From: Planctomycetota bacterium
GTDB lineage: Bacteria > Planctomycetota > UBA8108
Assembly: GCA_002695115.1 (NCBI GenBank)
Contig: NZOA01000014.1
Coordinates: 1 to 10,834, forward strand
DNA: 10,834 nt
Reading direction: 5' to 3'
The stretch's first letter is position 1. Each line of letters begins with the position of its first letter. Made by a program: the position numbers and the translations under genes. Below, piece by piece: positions 1-7,200 of the stretch. A model generated the notes under the pieces. The model saw only the letters and a program-made list of their open reading frames with translations. It did not search any database and was not told the DNA's origin.

Positions 1-1851
1 ACTCAGCTTGGTATCGTAGGTGCTGCCGCAGAGGGAGGCGGACATGGCGCCGCCGCGGCCTTCAGCCGTGTACCACAGGCCTGGCGCGCTGCTGGAGCTG
101 CAGTCGGCGTTCTCTGGATCGACAGAGGCGCCTTCAGCCGTGGTTCCTTCGACGGTTGCCGGTAGGTCAAGAGCGATTGCCCCCTGGCAGCCGTCGTTTT
201 CCTGGCTGCAGGCATCTCCGAGGCCTCCGCCATTCTCGTTTTCCTGGTCCGGGTTAGCTATGGAAGGACAATTGTCACAGGCATCACCAAGACCATCTTC
301 GTCCTGGTCTTCCTGCTTGGGGTTGGCGTCATTGATGCAATTGTCATCGGGATCGCCAACGCCATCGTTGTCCTGGTCTTCCGGCGCGGGCGGTAATTCG
401 GTGGTGACCCTGAGCTCATACTGGCCGGATCTGTTGCTGAAGCCGTGGACGAGAAGGTAGTAGGTCTTACCAGCCTCTGTATCCCAGTTGATTGTGGAAA
501 GACAGCACGTGCTGGCATTGCTGCAGGCGTCATCATTTGAGGTGACACAGGAGAGCGCGCCGCATTCTCCTTCGAACAATGACAGTCGGGTGTCGTATAG
601 ACTTTGAACGCCGCAGGTCAGGGCGCGCATGCCCTCGCCATTTCCTACCACGCTGTACCAGACGCCCGGGGCGTTGCTGTTTCCGCAGCTGTCGTTCTCC
701 GGATCATCCGTCATGGCAGCTGTGCTTCCAACTACCTCCGTGTACAGAATAGCGGCTCCAAGGGCATTGCCTTCTTGATCAAGGGTGAGGGCGATCGCGC
801 CCGTACACTCATCATTGTTATCACAGGCATCTCCGATACCGTCCCCGTCTTCGTCTGCCTGGTCGGCGTTGGCATTGTCGACGCAATTGTCATCAGCATC
901 TCCGACCCCGTCCCCATCGGCATCGTCCTGCTCAGGGGGCAGCCCCGCGGTGAGGTTCAGCGCGTAGGGTCCTGTACTTGTGCTGAAGCCGTGAACGAGG
1001 ACGTAATAGATCACGTCTCGCTCGGAATTCCAGCTCGAGCTTGACTGGAGGCCGCAGGAGTCATCGTTGCTCGTAACGCAGGCCAGGTTCGCGCAATCTC
1101 CATCGAGTCCGCCGCTGAAAACGCTTACGCGGGTATCGTAGGTGCTGTCGCAGAGGGATGCTGTCATGCGCGCGCCATTTCCGATCACTATGTACCAGAC
1201 GCCGGGCGCGTTGCTCGCCCCGCAGGAGCCATTTTCGCTATCCGGGGTGGCTGCGGTGGTGTCGCCGTCGGCGGTGGCGCCGAGGCCGATCACATTCAAC
1301 CCTCCTCCGAATCCGCCTGCAAACCGTTCTTCGAGGACCAGCTCCTCGGCATCGATGCAGACATCGTTGTCGGGCGCCGGCCCGACTTTAGCCTCATCGA
1401 CCGTCAAGGTGTATTGTGCACAGGAATTAGCGCCTGATCTTTCGAAGATGCAGAAGTAGTAGGTTCCCGCGGGGAGGTTCCCGGTCAGGCAGGAATTCTG
1501 CGGGTTGATACCCAATGCATTCCAGGCTCCACAGTTCGTGTTGCTGTTCATTCCCCCGCAGCCGGAGCTCATTAATTCCATGAAGGTGTCGCAGCTACTG
1601 CTTGTAGTGATGGTCACCATCCCGGCAGCCGGCTTGACGTACCGGACGATCTCGTAGCGCCGACCGTTTCCAAGCGTGCAGTCGCTTGTATTAATCGTGC
1701 CGGTGTAGGGCTGGCCGGCGCTTACGTCGCCTGTGCGGCAACCGAAGCAATCCTGGGCCACCAGGGGAAGGTCTATCAGGCAGAGACAGAGAGCCAGGAG
1801 GGCCATCAGTCCCCATGAACAAACACCACTCATTCGTTGAGCATTCTTCAT
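1..1851 (-). CDS. Secreted Cys-rich PPC-like/TSP3 repeat protein, 3' end outside the window
   Basis: Reading the minus strand from the ATG at 1851 gives 617 uninterrupted codons up to the window edge, so the C-terminus is missing. The start is supported by GGAG seven bases upstream (1859-1862), a signal peptide (residues 1-32, ending LPLVAQ) and the matching start of the paralogue at 4036. Visible order: Cys-rich N-terminal domain (33-152); PPC-like module 1 (about 160-302); thrombospondin type 3-like acidic repeat (309-343, DADGDGVGDADDNC); PPC-like module 2 (347-484); two more TSP3-like repeats (490-548); and the start of PPC-like module 3 (551 onward). Each module has the marks SCG/DCS...APG(V/L)WY...YDT(R/K)(L/V)S, and the two complete ones add CVTSNDD...YY(V/L)LVHGFS. 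The TSP3-like repeats probably bind calcium and the many Cys suggest disulfides, so an exported structural or adhesive role is likely. Specific function is not recognised. By analogy with its neighbour it may end in a dockerin pair beyond the edge. Confidence 0.9.
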   Translation of the reverse strand, partial: MKNAQRMSGVCSWGLMALLALCLCLIDLPLVAQDCFGCRTGDVSAGQPYTGTINTSDCTLGNGRRYEIVRYVKPAAGMVTITTSSSCDTFMELMSSGCGGMNSNTNCGAWNALGINPQNSCLTGNLPAGTYYFCIFERSGANSCAQYTLTVDEAKVGPAPDNDVCIDAEELVLEERFAGGFGGGLNVIGLGATADGDTTAATPDSENGSCGASNAPGVWYIVIGNGARMTASLCDSTYDTRVSVFSGGLDGDCANLACVTSNDDSCGLQSSSSWNSERDVIYYVLVHGFSTSTGPYALNLTAGLPPEQDDADGDGVGDADDNCVDNANADQADEDGDGIGDACDNNDECTGAIALTLDQEGNALGAAILYTEVVGSTAAMTDDPENDSCGNSNAPGVWYSVVGNGEGMRALTCGVQSLYDTRLSLFEGECGALSCVTSNDDACSNASTCCLSTINWDTEAGKTYYLLVHGFSNRSGQYELRVTTELPPAPEDQDNDGVGDPDDNCINDANPKQEDQDEDGLGDACDNCPSIANPDQENENGGGLGDACSQENDGCQGAIALDLPATVEGTTAEGASVDPENADCSSSSAPGLWYTAEGRGGAMSASLCGSTYDTKLS

Positions 1852-1881
1852 ACCGCAACTCCAGAAAACAGGTTTAAAAAA
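1396..1881 (-). repeat. Paralogous block, copy 2 (leader, signal peptide and Cys-rich N-terminal domain)
   Basis: This is the partner of 3581-4065. Conservation runs from the T6 of the leader through the codons for LPAGTYYFCIFERSGANSC, then decays. Strong DNA-level similarity of this kind fits a recent tandem duplication or continuing gene conversion. Confidence 0.85.
1852..1881 (-). promoter_or_regulatory. Conserved leader with GGAG ribosome site (copy at the 3'-truncated paralogue)
   Basis: This is the second copy of the T6-AAACC-TGTTTTC-TGGAG-TTGCGGT leader, with GGAG at 1862-1859 seven bases before the ATG. It abuts the hairpin at 1890-1927, whose T run is the start of this leader. Confidence 0.75.
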
Positions 1882-1889
1882 TTCAGACT

Positions 1890-1927
1890 GAGGCGCCCCG
1901 AACCTCCTGGGAGGACCGGGGCACCTC
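1890..1927 (-). terminator. Long GC-rich hairpin with trailing T run after the 693-residue gene
   Basis: On the minus strand the two arms GAGGTGCCCCG and CGGGGCGCCTC plus inner CCTC/GAGG form a stem of about 16 pairs (two G-T wobbles and one mismatch) closed by a four-base loop. The hairpin starts 27 bases after the TGA at 1955. A run of six T follows at 1881-1876, but eight bases separate it from the stem, so termination may be only partial. The T run also belongs to the leader of the downstream paralogue, which leaves that gene no obvious promoter of its own. Read-through or attenuation is therefore possible. Confidence 0.7.
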
Positions 1928-1954
1928 TGAAATGCAATTTATGGTCGCTGTCAA

Positions 1955-4036
1955 TCAGTTACAGGCGTCCTCGCAATCGACAATCTGCACACAGTCGACT
2001 CCAAGCACATGGCCCGGGCCTCCCTGGAACAGCCAGTTCAGCAGCCCGATACCATCGGAGAGATCGAGAGCGCTGTCGCCGTTGAAGTCGAGACCGCTGG
2101 GACAAGAGGGGTCAGCCCTCCCCAGGAAGAGGAACCCGAAGACTGAGATCGCATCACTCAGGTCGATTCCCGCATCCTGGTTGTAGTCGCCGGGTACCTG
2201 GCTGCCGCCGAGGGCTTCAGGGGTAGCCTCCACCGGCCCAGAGCCGTCGGATTCGTTACCGCCGGCGTCGACCGAGCTCACGCTATAGGAATAGGTGACG
2301 TCGTTTGCGACGTCTTCGTCAGTGTAGGAGCTCTCGCTGAGATCGCTGGCGATGACCGAACCATCCCGGGAGAGGTTGTAGCCGCCGAGATCGCTCTCGG
2401 TGTTGTCGTTCCAGTCAAGGGTGACGACAGCGTCTCCGGCCTCTGCGGCAAGTCCCGAGGGAACCGCGGGCGGCGTCACATCAGGAACAACAGAGAAGCT
2501 GCAGGAGCCGCGCTCCGGGCGGATCGTGACACCCTCGTGGGTGACGACGTTCTCGACCGGGCGCCCCTGGCCGCTCAGTCCTTCACGGTAGGCAAGCTCG
2601 ACCGTGCCGGCCTCGTCGCCTACATCTCCCTCGACCGTGATCGTGGCGATGCTGGAGCGGGAGTTGGGTGGCAGGGCAGCCGATGTCGAGAAGGAGACCA
2701 CGACGGCGCTGATGGCGCCTTCGTTGCCATCTCCTGAGGTGATCTCGTTGATCTGGAAGCCGGTGGCGTCGATGGCCTCGCCCGCATCGGTACCCTCGGT
2801 GGAGATCTCGGTGATGCTGCCGCCCCTGGCGACAACTCCCAGTGACCAACTCTGGGCGCCGGAGTCGGAATTATTGTTCGAGTCGGCCAGGACGAGATCG
2901 ACATAGGTGGAATACGCGTTGCCGGTATAGCCGGAAACTTCGTCACAGCCGACAAAGCCGAGAGCGTAGACCGGGGGGCCTACCACGCACGGCTCGCTGC
3001 AGGCATCTCCCACTCCATCTCCATCGCAATCCTCCTGGTCCGGGTTTGGATCGTCGGGGCAGTTGTCTTCATCGTCAATAACGCCATCTTCGTCACCGTC
3101 TGCCGGCGCGGGCGGCGAGAAACTCTCTGGCGAGGAGACTCTCAGCTCGAAGAGACCAGAGCTGGCGCTGAAGCCGTGGACGAGGATGTAGTAGTCCACA
3201 CCTTCAGTGGAAGTCCAGTTAGTCTGTGAAAGACAGCACGTTGCGGCATTGTTGCAGGCGTCGTCATTGCTGGTGACACACCTCAGGGCACCGCATGCAC
3301 CGCTGTACACTGAGAGCCGGGTGTCGTAGCGGCTACCCGCGCCGCAGGTCTGGGCGCTTATAGCAGCTCCATTTCCTGTCATCTTGTACCAGACGCCCGG
3401 AGCGTTGCTCGCACCGCAGGAGGCGTTTTCACGGTCATAGTTGGCGGCCAGGGTATTGCCGTCGATGGTTGAGACCCAGGCCGTTCGCCCGAACCCTGCA
3501 GCCTGTTCCTCAAACGCCAATTCCTCGGCATCGGCGCAGGTGTCGTTTTCGGGCACGTCCCCTGGATTGAACTCCTCCTCTTCGACCCACAGGGTGTAGC
3601 TGCCACAGGAGTTGGCGCCCGATCTCTCGAAGATGCAGAAGTAGTAGGTTCCCGCGGGCAGGTTCCCGCTCAGGCAGGAGTTTTGCGGGTTGATACCCAA
3701 CGCATTCCAGGCCGAACAGTTCGTGTTGCTGGCCATTCCCCCGCAGCCGGCGCTCATTAATTCCATGAAGGTGTCGCAGGTACTGCTTGTAGCGAGGGTT
3801 ACCATCCCGGGATTCGTTTTGACGTACCGGACGATCTCGTAGCGCCGGCCGTTTCCAAGCGTGCAGTCGCTTGTATTAATCGTGCCGGTGTAGGGCTGGC
3901 CGTCGCTTACGTCGCCTCTGCGGCAATTGACGCAATCCTGTGCCGCCAGCGGCAGGTCTAGCAGACAGAGACAGAAAACTAGGAGGACCGCCAGTCCCCA
4001 TGAACAAACATCACTCATCCGCTGAGTGTTCTTCAT
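1955..4036 (-). CDS. Secreted modular protein: PPC-like, TSP3-like, possible cohesin-like, FN3 and dockerin-like repeats
   Basis: Complete 693-residue protein. The ATG at 4036 is fixed by GGAG seven bases upstream and by an in-frame TAA eight codons upstream. Domains: signal peptide (1-32); Cys-rich N-terminal domain (33-152); one PPC-like module (about 160-302, with NAPGVWY, YDTRLSVYSG, CVTSNDDAC, YYILVHGFS); a TSP3-like calcium-binding repeat (313-346, DGDEDGVIDDEDNCPDD); a beta-rich domain (about 355-507) whose layout resembles cohesin-type domains (SWSLGVVARGGSITEI, then AISAVVVSFS, then IATITVEGD), which is tentative; a fibronectin III domain (519-606, DVTPPAVPSGLAAE start); and two dockerin-like repeats (GDYNQDAGIDLSDA and LDFNGDSALDLSDG, 33 residues apart) with a Cys-rich tail. 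The first loop has Ala where Gly is usual. Probably a secreted or cell-surface assembly or adhesion protein; no enzymatic motif is visible. Its N-terminal third is paralogous to the next gene downstream. Confidence 0.93.
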   Translation of the reverse strand: MKNTQRMSDVCSWGLAVLLVFCLCLLDLPLAAQDCVNCRRGDVSDGQPYTGTINTSDCTLGNGRRYEIVRYVKTNPGMVTLATSSTCDTFMELMSAGCGGMASNTNCSAWNALGINPQNSCLSGNLPAGTYYFCIFERSGANSCGSYTLWVEEEEFNPGDVPENDTCADAEELAFEEQAAGFGRTAWVSTIDGNTLAANYDRENASCGASNAPGVWYKMTGNGAAISAQTCGAGSRYDTRLSVYSGACGALRCVTSNDDACNNAATCCLSQTNWTSTEGVDYYILVHGFSASSGLFELRVSSPESFSPPAPADGDEDGVIDDEDNCPDDPNPDQEDCDGDGVGDACSEPCVVGPPVYALGFVGCDEVSGYTGNAYSTYVDLVLADSNNNSDSGAQSWSLGVVARGGSITEISTEGTDAGEAIDATGFQINEITSGDGNEGAISAVVVSFSTSAALPPNSRSSIATITVEGDVGDEAGTVELAYREGLSGQGRPVENVVTHEGVTIRPERGSCSFSVVPDVTPPAVPSGLAAEAGDAVVTLDWNDNTESDLGGYNLSRDGSVIASDLSESSYTDEDVANDVTYSYSVSSVDAGGNESDGSGPVEATPEALGGSQVPGDYNQDAGIDLSDAISVFGFLFLGRADPSCPSGLDFNGDSALDLSDGIGLLNWLFQGGPGHVLGVDCVQIVDCEDACN
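2018..2194 (-). repeat. Dockerin-like tandem repeat of the 693-residue protein
   Basis: GDYNQDAGIDLSDAISVFGF and LDFNGDSALDLSDGIGLLNW are again 33 residues apart. This is the most degenerate of the three pairs: the Gly after the third ligand is Ala in loop 1 and Ser in loop 2, and the second loop begins with Leu. Confidence 0.7.
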
Positions 4037-4065
4037 ACCGCAACTCCAGAAACAGGTTTAAAAAA
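3581..4065 (-). repeat. Paralogous block, copy 1 (leader, signal peptide and Cys-rich N-terminal domain)
   Basis: This block matches 1396-1881 in the same orientation. By hand alignment the mature domain (residues 33-152) differs from its copy at fewer than one residue in five, with long identical runs such as CTLGNGRRYEIVRYVK and NALGINPQNSCL. Similarity drops sharply after about residue 152, which marks a homology boundary. Confidence 0.85.
4037..4065 (-). promoter_or_regulatory. Conserved leader with GGAG ribosome site (copy at the 693-residue gene)
   Basis: The minus strand reads a T6 run, AAACC, TGTTTCTGGAG and TTGCGGT before the ATG. GGAG sits at 4047-4044, seven bases from the start codon. 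The same leader, with one additional T, precedes the paralogue at 1851, so the duplication includes the translation initiation region. Confidence 0.75.
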
Positions 4066-4113
4066 CATTGACCCAATTCTCCGGGAACACGAGAGCCCCG
4101 AAGCAGACTGTAT

Positions 4114-4142
4114 ATTAGAAAAGACCAGCCCGTTTCAGTAAA
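4114..4142 (-). promoter_or_regulatory. Candidate sigma70-type promoter for the 693-residue gene
   Basis: Minus-strand TTTACT (4142-4137) and TCTAAT (4119-4114) are separated by 17 bases in an AT-rich patch that stands out in GC-rich surroundings. It lies just after the hairpin at 4166-4190 and about 78 bases before the ATG at 4036, which would leave a leader of roughly 70 bases. The overlapping TAATAT is an alternative -10. Motif match by eye only. Confidence 0.45.
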
Positions 4143-4165
4143 ACAAAATGTAGCGACAAATCGGG

Positions 4166-4190
4166 CCGCCGCGGGGCGGGCCGCGGGCGG
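4166..4190 (-). terminator. GC-rich hairpin after the 1144-residue gene
   Basis: Read on the minus strand, CCGCCCGCGG pairs with CCGCGGCGG (nine pairs, one bulged C, six-base loop) starting 18 bases after the TGA at 4208. The stem is very stable, but the following bases (CCCGATTTGTCGC) hold only a weak T tract, with richer T stretches near 4147-4138. It could be a terminator or simply a 3'-end stabilising hairpin. Confidence 0.5.
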
Positions 4191-4207
4191 TTTCTCGCGA
4201 TCAACCA

Positions 4208-7200
4208 TCAGCCGCAGGAGCTGTAGCTCTCGCAGCCGAGGGCGTCCTCCGGTTCGGCCGGGTCCGGGCCGCAGGGGCTCGCGGATGTGCCGGGCTCGAC
4301 AGGAGCGGCCCCGCCGAGGAAGAGGAAGTTCAGGAGATAGATTCCATCGGTAAGCTGGACCGACCCGTTGTTGTCGGCATCGGCTGAGTCGAAGCAGGCA
4401 GGCGCCGCTCCGCCGATGAAGAGGAAGTTCAGGATGAAGATTCCATCGGTGAGCTGCACCGACCCGTTGTCGTCGGGATCGCCGCGGTTGAAGACGGGGC
4501 CTTTTACGACCTGGCAGCCCGCATCCGCTTCGCAGTCGGGATCATCGCAGTCGGCGAGGCCGTCGTCGTCATCATCTTCCCCGTTGTCGCAGATCTCCAC
4601 CGCCGGCGGAGGTCCGACCACCGGACCGCCATCGGCGCTGATCGTCACGTCGTCGATCGCCCACCAGCCCGCTGACTGGTTGGGATTGTCGAAGTGGAAG
4701 GCGAAGACCACGTCCGGCTGTTCTGCGGCCGCCGCCACGGGAAGGATGTAGTCGCCGTGGGCGACCTCTGCGTTTCCATCAGCTCTCAGGAAGCCGGCCT
4801 CGGTGCTGTAGGAGAAGACGGGCTCTTCCTCGAAGGTCTCGCCGCCATCGAGGCTGAGGAGGATCTCGGCGGTCGCGCTCGTCATGAGGATCGAGGAGCG
4901 AACGTGAAGGTAGACGGCCGTTCTCTCCGAGAGGTCGAGGGGCGGGGTCATGAGGGTCTCGTTGCCGGCCCGGTTGATGCAGTCGAGGCCGAGCTCCGGA
5001 TCGTTGCCGCAGGAGACGTTGGCGAACTCCCTGTCGAAGTAGTGCAGGCGGCGTCCGTCAGCCTCATCGGGGAACAGGCCACCGTTGTGGTTGAGAAGGG
5101 AGATGGGGAAGCTGTCCACGCCGCTCCAGGGGGCCAGGTTGTCAACGGACTCGATATCCCAGTCATCGGGTATTCCGCCGTTGAAATCAGCTTCCAGGAG
5201 CAGGTGCTCTCCGCCGCTGGAGGGAACGGAGTCAACCTGGACGTTGTCGATCGAAACCCACCAGTCCCAGCTGGGCTCGAAATGACGGATGCGGAATTTC
5301 ACGTTGTCCTCGTTGGCGGCCGTCTCGGAGATGTCGAGGTGGAGGCGCCCGTAGAAACCATCGGAGTTGCCCTCCCGGGGCCCCCCCGGCTCATCCTCGG
5401 AGAGCTCGACCTGCGGGAGGGGATCGGCCCCTCCTCTCGCGGCGCCGACACGGCGGAAGACGTTCGCCCAGTTGTCGCCGCCATCGCTGGAGACGTCGAT
5501 GTCGACGACGCACGTGCCGTTGTTGTTGAGGACGATCGAGGCGTCGAGATGCAGCCAGACCTCGGCCATGTCCGCGCAGCTGAAGCCGGGGCTCACGATG
5601 TCGAAGGAGCCGCCGGAGCCGGGCGAGAAGTCCGCGCCGCCGAAGTCATTGTCGGAGATGAGGAATTTCCCCTGCGAGGGTTGGCCGTTCTCGGTCGGCG
5701 TATTACTGCGTCCTCCCGGGTTCTCGACGCTGAATTGCGAGCCGTCTTCGGGAGCTCCGCCGGAGAGGATCAGCTCCCAGCCGGCGCCGGTGAGGTTGGC
5801 GTCATCGGCGTAGCATTCAAAGTCATCGTAGAAGGCGATCCCCTCGCCGGTGGCGACGACGCTGCAGGAAAGCGGCAGGCCCGGGCATTGGGCGGCGTTG
5901 CCGCCGTTGAGCTCGAGGGTGTATTCGTAGACCCCGGGCCTGGTGATCCTGTCGGTATAGGTGTCCCCATCGAGGGCGACCGAGGTCCTGGGAATGCCGT
6001 TTCGCCGGATCCTCCAGGAGCGGCCTTCCACGTTGACTCCATTGAGCCAGGAGAGCGTCACCTCCCCGGTGGCGATGTCGTAGCAGCAGCTCAGGTCGGC
6101 CGGGCAGCGGCGCGGCTCGACAGGCGAGGCCTCGCACTCGGTTCTCAGCTCGTCGCCGGCGTAGCTTCGGATCGAATAGGTGACGGCTCCCCCGGCCGGG
6201 GGGCTCTCATCGGTATAGGTCTCGACATCCGCCGCGAGGTCTCCCGCGATGACGTCCCCGTTGGCGAGGAGCTCATGGCGGGTGTCGCCGTCAAGGACGT
6301 TCCAGTGCATCGTTACCGAGGCCGCGTTGGGGTCGAAGCCCTCGGTGCGGAAGTTCCGGTTGGCGCAATTGAGCGAGTCGAGCCCCTCTCCTGTCCCGGT
6401 GACATGCACGTCATCGATAGCCCACCAGTACTGGTTGCCGCCGGACTGGTAGTGCCAGGCGAAGACGACCTTGCTCTCAAAGCTGGCGGCGGGAACGGAG
6501 ATGACCCTCTCGGCGTAGAACGGGTCCTCCCCGGGATCGAAGCCGGCTCCAAGGTTGTAGGAGAAAAGCGGGACCGGCTCGAAGCTCGCGCCGCCATCGA
6601 TGCTGAAGAGCACCTCCTGTACGGCTCCATCGGTCGCCCAGATCTCGTCCTTGTAGTGGAGGTAGACCTCCTCGGCCTCCGAGCAGTCGATCACAGGCGT
6701 CATCAGGTACTCGTCCTCGATGGGGTCGGGATCGGCATCGGAGTCGAGGATCGCGAAGGGTGGCTCGAGGCGGTGGACACCGTGTCCATCCTGGTAGGGG
6801 AAGACTCCGCCATTTTCGATGACGCTCCTGGAGCCTTTGTCCGTGGTGTGCCAGGTCTCGGTGCCTTCGTTCGGCACCTCGGCGAGGCTCATGATCTCCC
6901 ATTCGGCGGGGATGCCCGCCGCGAAGTCCTGCAGGCCCAGGAGGAAGACCTCGCCGCCCTGGGGGCCGGCGACATCGTCGATGAGCACGTTGTCGATGGC
7001 GATCCACCAGTCCCAATGGGGTTCGAAATGACGCCAGCGGATGATGACCTCCGCCTGTCCCGACGCGATGTCGGTTATGTCGAGGTGGATCCTGCCGAAA
7101 TAGCCATCAGAGTTCTCCGTGCTGGCGAAGGGTTCCGCCTCGATGCGCGCGGGCGCCACGCGGCGAAACACGTTCTGCCAGGTCTCTCCGCCATTGATGG

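Noticed and set aside
20..1459. Several plus-strand frames of 60-146 codons
   Set aside because: All are antisense shadows of the 617-codon minus-strand gene that runs off the left edge. They are rich in Ser and Pro and have no recognisable domain or ribosome site.
4011..4208. A 65-codon minus-strand frame in the gap between the two complete genes
   Set aside because: It covers the GC-rich hairpin, the candidate promoter and the leader of the 4036 gene, has no ribosome site, and its composition matches no family.
4331..4497. Short direct DNA repeats considered as a CRISPR-like or mobile-element repeat
   Set aside because: The two copies are the coding sequence of the dockerin-like loops with a 33-codon period, so they are explained by protein repetition.
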